Part shown: in pieces, positions 23,631 through 31,168 of the stretch | Layout: every line of letters starts with the position of its first letter | Position numbering within the stretch: position 1 is the first letter of the stretch | DNA from: Streptomyces griseorubiginosus | GTDB lineage: Bacteria > Actinomycetota > Actinomycetes > Streptomycetales > Streptomycetaceae | Assembly (NCBI RefSeq): GCF_001514195.1 | Contig: NZ_KQ948743.1 | Span: 85,941-149,940, forward strand | DNA: 64,000 bases | Direction of reading: 5' to 3' | The notes under the pieces: generated by a model | The model's input: the letters and a program-made list of their open reading frames with translations, nothing else | Database searches by the model: none | What the model was told of the DNA's origin: nothing | Made by a program: the position numbers and the translations under genes

Positions 23631-24389
23631 ATGACCAGTCGGTTGCTCATGTCCTACAACGCGCAGGCCAAACGGGCCGCGGTGACGGTGCGGGAGCCTA
23701 TGGGCGTGGTCGGCTCCACCCGGGCCACGCCGATCCTGGATCACGACGACCCGCTGGTCGGGGCGGTCGCGCGCCGGGTGCTGAGCGAGGCCACGCCGCG
23801 TGACGCGCTGCGGACCGCGCACCGGATCATCGCAAGGGACGTACGGCCCGTGTACTCGGTGGAGGACCGTCGGCGCGTGTCGCGGACGCTGCGGCTGCGG
23901 CGCGGCTCGTGCAGTCAGCGGATGGCGGCGCTGGAGGCGGTCGCGCGGGCGGTCCGGGTACGGACGCGGGTGCGCGGGCTGCTGGTCGACGGAACCTTCT
24001 GGTATCCCCGGTTCCCTCGGCTGAAGCCGTTCGTGCCGGAGCAGGTCCTGCTGGCCTGGCCGGAGTTCAAGATCAGCGGCGCCTGGGTCCCCATCGGCGA
24101 CCTCTTCGACTCCCCCGCCCTTGGGGGCGACGGCGAGGGCTTCGCCAACAGGGGCGGGGAGACCCTCTTCGACGCGGTGGCCCGTACGGGCGTCCGCTGG
24201 GACGCCTGCGGCACCGAGGCCGGCCCCGTCTGCGACCTCTCCGCCCGGGTCGTCGCCGACCTCGGCCACTTCGACGACCGCGACGAACTCTTCACCCGCC
24301 ACGGCCAGACCCTGTGCTGGACAGCCCGCACCCTCGGCGAACCGGTGCTCGGCCGCTGGAGCGCGGGAGCGACCCACCCGGCCGCCTGA
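23631..24389 (+). CDS. Transglutaminase-like domain protein
   Basis: A 252-residue cytoplasmic protein. RRGSCSQRMAALEAVARAV with its Cys at about residue 94 resembles the nucleophile helix of bacterial transglutaminase-like domains, and VRGLLVDGTFWYPRFPRLKPFVPEQVLLAWPEF would be the following beta sheet with a possible catalytic Asp. Proteins of this form in Streptomyces are annotated as transglutaminase-domain proteins of unknown role. The ATG 23631 has only a distant GGGGAC; ATG 23649 is an alternative. Confidence 0.6.
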   Translation: MTSRLLMSYNAQAKRAAVTVREPMGVVGSTRATPILDHDDPLVGAVARRVLSEATPRDALRTAHRIIARDVRPVYSVEDRRRVSRTLRLRRGSCSQRMAALEAVARAVRVRTRVRGLLVDGTFWYPRFPRLKPFVPEQVLLAWPEFKISGAWVPIGDLFDSPALGGDGEGFANRGGETLFDAVARTGVRWDACGTEAGPVCDLSARVVADLGHFDDRDELFTRHGQTLCWTARTLGEPVLGRWSAGATHPAA

Positions 24390-24449
24390 CCACCCCATCC
24401 GCCCGGTCCACCACCGAGCCACGCGCGCCTCGCTCACGGGCGCGCTCCG

Positions 24450-24812
24450 TCACCCACCGAGGAGGGCCAGCACCTTCTGCACCGCCGCTCCCACCGGAAC
24501 GCCGATGTCGCCGACCACCGCGGCGACCCCAGCGATGGATGTCAGCGCCCGCCGCAGCACACCCGGCTGCACCGGTTCGCCCGTCCCGATGGCGTCCAAC
24601 GCGCCGTCGAGGACCTCGCGGTCGTCGGCCGATACCCGACCCCGGAGGCTCTCGACCGCCCGGATCAGGTCCTGGAACTCGACCTGTTGGTGCACGGGAC
24701 CGTTGTTGAGGTTCTGGTTGTGATTCTTGACGATGCCTATGTGCCCGGATCCGCCGTGGATGTTCACGACGTCACCGATCTGGACATCGCCGCGGTTCGC
24801 GTCGTCGTTCAC
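24450..24812 (-). CDS. Small protein with N-terminal Gly/Asn/His motif, partner of the DUF6232 protein
   Basis: A 120-residue protein from GTG 24812. Residues about 9-30 (VQIGDVVNIHGGSGHIGIV, then KNHNQN) form a Gly/Asn/His-rich motif strikingly similar in pattern to the C-terminus of the upstream DUF6232 protein (LGDKINMFGGGHNIGKV). The rest is helical: QQVEFQDLIRAVESLRGRVSADD and a C-terminal hydrophobic helix AGVAAVVGDIGVPVGAAVQKVLALLGG. Its GTG overlaps the DUF6232 stop (GTGA). The layout of one motif at a C-terminus and its echo at the N-terminus of the next product is typical of bacterial amyloid-signalling pairs; that function is an inference. Confidence 0.65.
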   Translation of the reverse strand: MNDDANRGDVQIGDVVNIHGGSGHIGIVKNHNQNLNNGPVHQQVEFQDLIRAVESLRGRVSADDREVLDGALDAIGTGEPVQPGVLRRALTSIAGVAAVVGDIGVPVGAAVQKVLALLGG

Positions 24813-25354
24813 CGTCCGACCTTTCCGATGTTGTGGCCGCCGCCGAACATGTTGATCTTGTCTCCCAGGTGGAAGTTCTCGACTCTGACGTGGAATTCCG
24901 CGGCAGGGTCGTCGAGGGCGTCCATGATCTGGTGCACGAGGCGCCCCACCTCCTGCGGGTCCCTGCTGATGAGCACGGTGAACGGATGGCCTGCCGTCTC
25001 GATGACCAGGGCGTAGTAGGTCCGTTTGACCAGGACCGATATCAGCCGGGCGAGGGAGACGAGCAGCAGCACGGCGAAGACGGTCACCAGCGCGACACGC
25101 GACTCCCGCTCCGCGGAAACTCCCGAGGTGAAGAGCGCGAAGTCGACGAACAGCAGCACGATCGCCGCGATCAGGAGGTACCCGGCGCACCGGCCGGCCG
25201 TCCTGCGCCGGTTCGGAGTGACGCGTACCGCCGCGGCCCGGGTGATGGTGCGCAGCTGATACACCTCTCCGCCCACCCGCAGAATCCGCCGGCTGACCCG
25301 GACGTCGATGATCTCCTGCTCGGCCACAACGGATCCCCCGAATTGGTCCGCCAC
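24809..25354 (-). CDS. DUF6232-like membrane protein
   Basis: A 181-residue protein. Residues 10-50 are a beta-rich cytoplasmic segment (IDVRVSRRILRVGGEVYQLRTITRA); two membrane helices follow (GYLLIAAIVLLFVDFALF and VALVTVFAVLLLVSLARLI); then a pleckstrin-like part YYALVIETAGHPFTVLISRD; and finally the motif GDKINMFGGGHNIGKVGR at the very end. This order fits the DUF6232 family. The GTG 25354 has GGGGGAG too close upstream, so GTGs near 25330 are alternatives. It overlaps the next gene by 4 nt. Confidence 0.7.
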   Translation of the reverse strand: MADQFGGSVVAEQEIIDVRVSRRILRVGGEVYQLRTITRAAAVRVTPNRRRTAGRCAGYLLIAAIVLLFVDFALFTSGVSAERESRVALVTVFAVLLLVSLARLISVLVKRTYYALVIETAGHPFTVLISRDPQEVGRLVHQIMDALDDPAAEFHVRVENFHLGDKINMFGGGHNIGKVGR

Positions 25355-25477
25355 TCTCCCCCGTCACGAAAAGGATCCTCTTCGATCACCCCCTCAACAA
25401 GAGAAGCGGGAAATCCAGAATTCGCTGATTCTTGCGACCCGGAGCTCGGGGGTCACGCCTGCAGCGTGCCCCGGCCG

Positions 25478-26378
25478 TCACTGAGCTTCTTCAGCGTTGC
25501 GGCTCAAGCGTGAGGTTGGCCTTGGCGATTGCCGTCATTCGATTTGGGCTGCACCGGGACCTGCGGAGGATGCGCCAGGATTTCAAGCGGGCGACGCCGC
25601 GTTCGACCGGTGCTCGCGCGGCGGCCAGTGCCCGGTTGAGGGCCTTTTCGGTAGAGGTGGGTTCCTGCAGGGGCCTGTATTTGATACCGGTGGTCAGCCA
25701 GGGGCCGCCACCCTGGTAGGCGAGATCGGCCAGGATGGGAACGCCTGGCGCTCGCAGATCCGGATGATCCGGTGCGTGCGTGCGGGCGGGCGGGCGGCGG
25801 TCAGGTCGTGGGTGCAGCCCGGCAAAGCGGGCGAGAGCCACAGCAGCCGGCCGCCGGGATCGGTGACCACCCGGACGTTCACTCCGTGCCTGCGGTGCTT
25901 GTGGGAATAGTCGGCCCGTCCGTCGCCGTCCCGGTCGTACTCGGCACGTGTGCCGTCCAGCAGGACGAAGTCCGCATCGGCCTCGCGCGAGACCGTCAGC
26001 AGACCGGGCGCTCGCTCGGCGAGCAGGTCGATGACGGCGCTGGTACAGGCGTGGGCGGTGGACTCGTTGATCCCGAACCCGGCGGCGATCTTCGCGAGAG
26101 TGGTGTGCTCACGTAGGTACACCAGTGCCACCGTCGCGCGCTGGGACGGGTGGAGCTTGCAGCGGCGGTCGCCCTCACGGGTGACGATCAGCAAGGTCAC
26201 CCACTCCACGAGGGCATGCGGTAGGTCGAGTGCGGCAGGATGGAGATGGATGACCAACGAGGTCTTCGAGCAACGTGATTCAGACGTCAGACAACTCGAT
26301 CAACAGCCCGGAGGCCTCGCTCGTTGCGGCTTCACGGTCCATCACCTGATCGGCAGCCAACTCGAAGAAGCTCACTGA
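25478..26378 (-). mobile_element. IS5-type insertion sequence, about 0.9 kb
   Basis: A near-matching inverted repeat bounds the element: the left end at about 25479-25500 contains TGAGCTTCTTC and the right end at about 26357-26378 contains its complement GAAGAAGCTCA. The element holds one frameshifted DDE transposase gene on the minus strand. No clear target duplication is seen. Confidence 0.75.
25491..26257 (-). pseudogene. IS5-type DDE transposase, frameshifted
   Basis: The first part (residues 1-165, from ATG 26257) has the helix-turn-helix ATVALVYLREHTTLAKIAAGFGINESTAH and the DDE residues in FVLLDGTRAEYDRD. Around 25744 the frame breaks: ERQ is followed by AFPSWP, while the other frame continues as GVPILADLAYQGGGPW through APVERGVARLKSWRILRR and the end. 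The relatives have CAGGGC where this copy has CAGGC, so one base has been lost. A small in-frame insertion (PPAR) lies just before. The product is probably inactive. Confidence 0.85.
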
Positions 26379-26391
26379 GCCCGTTCCGGCC

Positions 26392-27195
26392 TCAGCTTGA
26401 GCGCCTACCGTCGGCATGGGCATACGCGTCGCGGATGGAGGCCGGTACGTGGCCACTACGGCCCCAGTTCAGGGAGTAGCCGTGCTCGGCGGCCCAGGCG
26501 CGGATGAGGTCGACATCGGATTCGGGACCCAAGCTGAGCTGCCCGCGTACGGTGTACGCGGGCAGTGGCGCACGCATCACACTGGCTTTGGGCAGGCACA
26601 GCCCGAAGTGGTGCTCAAGCATGGTGAGCGTGAGACGGTTGCCGCTCATGGCTGAGCCCGCCGGCGCAGCTTGGTGACTCGTGCCGTCAGGGGTCAGGAC
26701 GCCGCCTGCAACGAGCGCTGGCAGCAGATGGTCCGGATCCTGACCCCAGCGGTGTGCTTCCTCCCCGATTCCGAAGCCGCACACCGTTCGACCATCACGC
26801 AGGTAGTTGAACTGTGCGGGCGGGTGATCCGTCATCGCCACGTACTGGATGACTTCGGCACCACCGCGTGATGCTCTGACGGCCAGGTCGTCTCGCCCAG
26901 GGTCGACCAGGTGCAGTACTGCGTACGACCAGGCACCACATCCCGCGACACGCACCACGGCACTGTCGCCCATCGCCGATCGGAGGAGAAGAGAGGTGAC
27001 ATCAGGGCCGGTCAGATCCACTGCGGCACCGGGCGTGCCACCCATCCGCACCGCCAGGTCCTCCGGGCTCACATCCCGCGCGAACACCACGCTGTCCAGC
27101 CCTTCGTCCTGATTCGCCAGCCATCCGATTCCCTCACACACAGGCACCCCCACACTCACAGCGAAGACCAACGCCAGGGAGCGTATCCAAGGCAC
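26392..27195 (-). CDS. DUF6461 protein with C-terminal Lsr2-like DNA-binding tail
   Basis: A 267-residue protein. Residues about 25-190 follow the DUF6461 layout (DSVVFARDVSPEDLAVRMGG, AVVRVAGCGAWSYAVLHLV, GAEVIQYVAMTDHP, FNYLRDGRTVCGF). The last 40 residues, VDLIRAWAAEHGYSLNWGRSGHVPASIRDAYAHA, resemble the AT-hook-like C-terminal domain of Lsr2 (IRxWAxxxGxxVxxRGRIPxxVxxAY), though the usual RGR appears as a GRSGH variant. A DUF6461 sensor joined to an Lsr2-type tail suggests a nucleoid-associated regulator. The GTG start at 27195 is uncertain. The IS5 element begins 14 bp past its stop. Confidence 0.6.
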   Translation of the reverse strand: MPWIRSLALVFAVSVGVPVCEGIGWLANQDEGLDSVVFARDVSPEDLAVRMGGTPGAAVDLTGPDVTSLLLRSAMGDSAVVRVAGCGAWSYAVLHLVDPGRDDLAVRASRGGAEVIQYVAMTDHPPAQFNYLRDGRTVCGFGIGEEAHRWGQDPDHLLPALVAGGVLTPDGTSHQAAPAGSAMSGNRLTLTMLEHHFGLCLPKASVMRAPLPAYTVRGQLSLGPESDVDLIRAWAAEHGYSLNWGRSGHVPASIRDAYAHADGRRSS

Positions 27196-27338
27196 TGATA
27201 ACCGCTACCGCGGTATCACGCAGCCTGGTCACGGAAGACCCGCCTCGGCACTCGTGAAGCTGGAAAATGCTCAGCAAACGCCGCCCCGACACGCCTCACT
27301 GTCGTTCCCAACGGAGCCGTTCCCTGTCACCCGAATCA

Positions 27339-27354
27339 GTCGAACCGGTTCGAC
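27339..27354. promoter_or_regulatory. LacI-type operator, copy 1
   Basis: GTCGAACCGGTTCGAC is a perfect 16-bp palindrome, about 226 bp upstream of the lacI-type promoter. Its core CGAACCGGTTCG recurs at 27603 and 27653, so it may serve in DNA looping. Confidence 0.75.
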
Positions 27355-27564
27355 GAAACGTAACATCGGGCAATCTGGCCGGCAACGGTCTCGACACGAG
27401 CCACTTGGGCGGACGCGGTCGATCATCACGGATTCGGGCACGGCACATCGGGCCTCGCATCCGCCCCAGAGGCGGCGATAAGCGGGTGCTTAACTGGGCA
27501 ATCCGGACACTCATCCCTGCGTGACGACGTTTCCGCGTCGTTACGAGAAAACGGCCACGAGGCG

Positions 27565-27593
27565 TTGACACCCGCCCGAGTTGCTCCTACCTT
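27565..27593 (+). promoter_or_regulatory. Housekeeping-type promoter of the LacI-family gene
   Basis: TTGACA (27565-27570), a 17-bp spacer and TACCTT (27588-27593) fit the vegetative sigma consensus. Transcription would start near 27600, immediately before an operator. Confidence 0.7.
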
Positions 27594-27602
27594 CACTTCA
27601 CG

Positions 27603-27614
27603 CGAACCGGTTCG
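27603..27614. promoter_or_regulatory. LacI-type operator, copy 2
   Basis: CGAACCGGTTCG lies just downstream of the predicted transcription start, an ideal place for repression. Confidence 0.8.
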
Positions 27615-27652
27615 ACGGTCGGAATCCAGTCGACTTGGTCCGTCTGAAGAAC

Positions 27653-27664
27653 CGAACCGGTTCG
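27653..27664. promoter_or_regulatory. LacI-type operator, copy 3
   Basis: CGAACCGGTTCG, 50 bp (about five turns) after copy 2 and 27 bp before the start codon. Confidence 0.8.
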
Positions 27665-27691
27665 ACTGTCTTCGGCGACGAGGAGTCCCCC

Positions 27692-28747
27692 GTGAACATC
27701 GGTGAGATTGCCAAGAGGGCCGGTGTCTCGCGGAGCACCGTGTCGTACGCCCTGAGCGGCAAGCGCCCCGTGTCCGAGGACACCCGCCGCAAGATCCAGC
27801 GCGTCATCGACGACCTGGGCTACCAGCCCAACGCGAGCGCCCGGGCTCTGGCCAACGGCCGGACCAACACCATCGGTCTGGTCTTCCCGCCTGCCGGGAA
27901 CCACTACACCGGCATGCAGCTGGACTTCATCGGCAGCGTCACCGAGGCCGCCGCGGACCACGACTACGACGTGCTGCTCTCGCCGAGCGGCATGGACAGC
28001 GACCGCTCGTTCCAGCGGCTGCTGGGTGAGCGGCGGGTCGACGGCGCCATCCTGATGGAGATGCGTCTGCAGGACGACCGGCTCGACCACCTCACCGAGG
28101 TGGGCTTCCCCTCCGTCGCCATCGGCCGCACCGCGAATCCGCAGGGCAGCTGGTGGGTGGGCCTGGACCATACGGCTCTGGCTGCGGCCTGCGTCCACCA
28201 CCTGGCCGACCTCGGTCACCGTCGGGTCGCCTTCGTCAACCGTCCCGAGCCGCTGCTGCGGGCCGGGTACGAGTCCGCGCACCGCGGTCTGGACGGTTTC
28301 ACCAAGGCCGCGGCGGAACGCGGACTGACCGTCCGGACGTACTGCTGCGGGGACGACGCCGCCTCGGGCCAGGCGTGTCTGGAGCAGATCCTGCACGACG
28401 ACCCGGCGACCACGGCCCTGGTCACGTTGAACGAGGCCGCGCTGGGAGGCATCTACCGGGGGCTGGCCCAGGCCGGCCGCCAGGTGCCCCACGACTTCTC
28501 CGTCACCGGAGTGGTGGCCGGCAGGTGGGCGGAGACGGTGACCCCGCAGCTCACCGCGGCGGACGTACCGGCGGAACAGATGGGCCGCCTCGCTGTGGAA
28601 CTGCTCGTGGAGCGGCTGAACCATCCCGCCGCGCCCGCCCGCCACCATCTGCTCGCGCCGCCGATCTCGCTGCGAGCCAGCACCGCGCCCCCCGGCCCCG
28701 GACCCACCGGTGCCGCCCACGACCTCGGTGCCCCCGCGCACCCTTGA
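27692..28747 (+). CDS. LacI-family transcriptional repressor of the sugar cluster
   Basis: A 351-residue LacI/GalR regulator. NIGEIAKRAGVSRSTVSYALSGKRPVSEDTR is the N-terminal helix-turn-helix, with the hinge YQPNASARALANG after it. Residues about 60-335 are the sugar-binding domain (IGLVFPPAGNHYTG, DGAILMEMR, LGHRRVAFVNRP). GTG 27692 is chosen because AGGAG lies 6 nt upstream and the helix-turn-helix begins there; a frame from 27581 would run through the operators. Three palindromes CGAACCGGTTCG surround its promoter, which suggests autoregulation. The effector is presumably the sugar imported by the downstream ABC system. Confidence 0.9.
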   Translation: MNIGEIAKRAGVSRSTVSYALSGKRPVSEDTRRKIQRVIDDLGYQPNASARALANGRTNTIGLVFPPAGNHYTGMQLDFIGSVTEAAADHDYDVLLSPSGMDSDRSFQRLLGERRVDGAILMEMRLQDDRLDHLTEVGFPSVAIGRTANPQGSWWVGLDHTALAAACVHHLADLGHRRVAFVNRPEPLLRAGYESAHRGLDGFTKAAAERGLTVRTYCCGDDAASGQACLEQILHDDPATTALVTLNEAALGGIYRGLAQAGRQVPHDFSVTGVVAGRWAETVTPQLTAADVPAEQMGRLAVELLVERLNHPAAPARHHLLAPPISLRASTAPPGPGPTGAAHDLGAPAHP

Positions 28748-28838
28748 CCGCACTTCCCATCCCCCCGCACCCCGCACTCCATACCGGGCGATGACGGGAC
28801 TCACCGTCCCGAGCCCAGCAGTCCCCGACACCCTCCCA

Positions 28839-28900
28839 GGGCACACCTGTGCCGACTCCCGGGCACACCCGTGCCGATTCCAGAGCACACCCGTGCCGAG
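28839..28900. repeat. Three 22-bp palindromic repeats before the binding-protein gene
   Basis: GGCACACCTGTGCC (28840-28853), GGCACACCCGTGCC (28862-28875) and AGCACACCCGTGCC (28884-28897), spaced 22 bp apart. They precede the ribosome site GAGGAA of the gene at 28920. They could be operators on one DNA face or an mRNA structure in the leader. Confidence 0.75.
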
Positions 28901-28919
28901 CACCCATGAGGAACCCGCA

Positions 28920-30164
28920 ATGAAGCGAACCAGCAGAAGGCGTCTGACCGCCGCAGTCCTAACCGTCGTCGCCGTCACCACCGGCGCCACCGCGTGCTCC
29001 TCCGGCGCGAGCGGTACCTCCACGAAGGCCGCGGACAGCAAGACGTACACGATCTGGGACCCGTACCCGCAGTTCAGCAAGGGCTCGGAGTGGACGAAGC
29101 TGCTGGACGGCTGCGGCACCGAGGCCGGCGTGAAGATCAAGCGGACCGCCTTCGACACCAGCGACCTGACGAACAAGGCGCTGCTGGCGGCGCAGCAGGG
29201 CAACTCCTCGGACATCCTCATCGTCGACAATCCGGTGGTCTCCACGCTGGCCGAGGCCGGTGTGCTGACCACCACCGACGACAACAAGGTGGACACGTCG
29301 AAGGTCAGCCCGAACCTGCTCGCGGCCGGCCAGTCGGGCGGGAAGACCTACGGCACGCCGATCGGCGCCAACACCCTGGCCCTCTACTACAACAAGAAGG
29401 TCCTGAAGGCGGCAGGAGTGGACATCTCCTCGGTCAAGGACTGGACGTCGCTGACGGCGGCGCTGGCGAAGGTCAAGGCGGCGGGCAAGAAGGGCATCAC
29501 CTTCTCCGCTATCGGAACCGAGGAGGGCAGCTTCCAGTTCCTGCCCTGGTTCTGGGGCTCGGGCGCCAAGCTGACCGCGCTCGACTCCGCCCAGGCGACC
29601 TCCGCGCTGTCGCTCTGGAAGGGCTGGCTGGACAAGGGCTACGCCCCCAACTCGGTGATCAACAACACCCAGACGACCAGCTGGCAGGAGTTCGCCGGCG
29701 GCGACTACGCGTTCGCCGAGAACGGCACCTGGCAGCTCGCCAACGCCGACAAGGCCGGCTTCGACTACGGGGTCATCCCCGTCCCGGCCTCCACCGGAGG
29801 CTCCGCGGAAGCCCCGACGGGCGGTGAGTTCGTCACGATGCCGGTCCAGCAGGACACCGCTCGCTACGCGACCTCCCAGAAGCTCGTGTCCTGCCTGACC
29901 AACAGCCAGAACCTGCTCCAGACGGACACCACGCTGTCCTACGTGGCGCCCACCGCCGAGGTCCAGGACCAGCAGGTGACCGCGAACGCCAAGCTGAAGC
30001 CGTGGGTGGACGCGGTCAAGGCCGCCAAGGGCCGTACCAGTGACGACCTGGGCACCAAGTACCCCAAGATATCCGAGCAGTTGTGGAAGGCCGTCCAGTC
30101 CGCCCTCAGCGGGTCGGCGTCACCGAAGGACGCCCTCGGCTCGGCACAGTCCGCCGTCAAGTAG
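28920..30164 (+). CDS. ABC transporter sugar-binding lipoprotein
   Basis: A 414-residue extracellular solute-binding protein (family 1). The N-terminus MKRTSRRRLTAAVLTVVAV ends in TGATACSSG, a plausible lipobox with lipidated Cys near residue 26. YTIWDPYPQFSKGSEWTKLLDGC starts the mature domain; YGTPIGANTLALYYNKKVLKAAG and GSFQFLPWFWGSGAKL are typical sugar-binding segments, and WQEFAGGDYAFAENGTWQLA follows. GAGGAA precedes the ATG. The two permease genes follow immediately. No ATPase is encoded here, so a shared MsiK-type ATPase, as usual in Streptomyces, would drive uptake. Confidence 0.9.
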   Translation: MKRTSRRRLTAAVLTVVAVTTGATACSSGASGTSTKAADSKTYTIWDPYPQFSKGSEWTKLLDGCGTEAGVKIKRTAFDTSDLTNKALLAAQQGNSSDILIVDNPVVSTLAEAGVLTTTDDNKVDTSKVSPNLLAAGQSGGKTYGTPIGANTLALYYNKKVLKAAGVDISSVKDWTSLTAALAKVKAAGKKGITFSAIGTEEGSFQFLPWFWGSGAKLTALDSAQATSALSLWKGWLDKGYAPNSVINNTQTTSWQEFAGGDYAFAENGTWQLANADKAGFDYGVIPVPASTGGSAEAPTGGEFVTMPVQQDTARYATSQKLVSCLTNSQNLLQTDTTLSYVAPTAEVQDQQVTANAKLKPWVDAVKAAKGRTSDDLGTKYPKISEQLWKAVQSALSGSASPKDALGSAQSAVK

Positions 30165-30184
30165 TCGAGGACTCCGGCCAGCCG

Positions 30185-31168
30185 ATGAAACCCATGACAC
30201 AGGTGCCGGAACGCCGGTCGGTGCAGAGCCGGAACGGGGCGGCCACCTCCGCCCCGTCCCCGGCCCACGCACGAGCCCGGCGCCGTCCGACCTCCCAGCA
30301 GTGGGCAGCCTGGGCCTTCCTCGCCCCGGTCACCCTCTACCTCGCTCTCTTCTACGCCTATCCCCTCTACCGCAACCTCGACCTGAGCCTGCGCAACTAC
30401 ACCGTCCGCTCCTTCGTCCAGGGCGACGCGCCCTTCACCGGACTGGCCAACTACCGCAAGATCTTCGACGATCCGACCTTCGCCCCGGCCCTACTGCACA
30501 CCGCGGTCTTCACCGCCGTCTGCCTGGTCTTCCAGTACGCCATCGGGCTCGCGCTCGCGGTCTTCTTCAACCAGAACTTCCGGCTCTCCGCCACCCTGCG
30601 CGCCCTGTTCCTCGTCCCGTGGCTGCTGCCGCTGATCGTCTCGGCGTCCACCTGGTCCTGGATGCTCAACAGCGACTCCGGCATCGTCAACACCCTGCTG
30701 AGCGCTTTCGGGGTCGGCCCGGTCAACTGGCTGACCTCACCCTCCTGGTCCCTGACCTCGGTGATCATCGCCAACATCTGGATCGGCGTCCCCTTCAACC
30801 TCGTCGTCCTGTACAGCGGCCTGCAATCCATCCCCACCAGCCTGTACGAGGCCGCCGCCCTGGACGGGGCGAACGCCTGGCGCCGCTTCTGGAGCATCAC
30901 CTTCCCGCTGCTGCGCCCGGTGTCCGCCATCACCCTGCTGCTGGGCCTGGTCTACACGCTCAAGGTCTTCGACATCATCTGGATCATGACCAAGGGCGGC
31001 CCGGCCGACTCGTCCACCACCTTCGCCACCTGGTCCTACCAACTCGGCTTCGGCAACCTGCTGCCCGCCTTCGGCCCTGGTGCGGCCGTGGGCAACCTGC
31101 TCGTCGTCGCCGCCCTGGTCTTCGGCCTGATCTACCTGAAGGTCCAGCGAAAGCAGGCGCTGTCATGA
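30185..31168 (+). CDS. Sugar ABC transporter permease (MalF/UgpA-like)
   Basis: A 327-residue permease with about six hydrophobic helices; the first (WAFLAPVTLYLALFYAYPLY) follows a basic N-terminus. The ATPase-contact EAA loop is EAAALDGANAWRRFWSITFPLLRP. ATG 30185 is the first of two close starts (the second at 30194); neither has a strong ribosome site, so coupling to the upstream gene is possible. It overlaps the next permease by 4 nt (ATGA). Confidence 0.88.
   Translation: MKPMTQVPERRSVQSRNGAATSAPSPAHARARRRPTSQQWAAWAFLAPVTLYLALFYAYPLYRNLDLSLRNYTVRSFVQGDAPFTGLANYRKIFDDPTFAPALLHTAVFTAVCLVFQYAIGLALAVFFNQNFRLSATLRALFLVPWLLPLIVSASTWSWMLNSDSGIVNTLLSAFGVGPVNWLTSPSWSLTSVIIANIWIGVPFNLVVLYSGLQSIPTSLYEAAALDGANAWRRFWSITFPLLRPVSAITLLLGLVYTLKVFDIIWIMTKGGPADSSTTFATWSYQLGFGNLLPAFGPGAAVGNLLVVAALVFGLIYLKVQRKQALS

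Noticed and set aside
22946..23650. Open frame of 234 codons on the minus strand
   Set aside because: Arg/Pro/Gly-rich product typical of a non-coding shadow; overlaps the divergent promoter region.
25694..25841. Programmed ribosomal frameshift in the IS5-type transposase
   Set aside because: The break is a one-base loss in a short G run without a slippery heptamer or obvious stimulatory structure; simple mutation is more likely.
30040..31164. Apparent long N-terminal extension of the second sugar permease
   Set aside because: It overlaps the binding-protein and first-permease genes in another frame; the real start is the ATGA at 31165.
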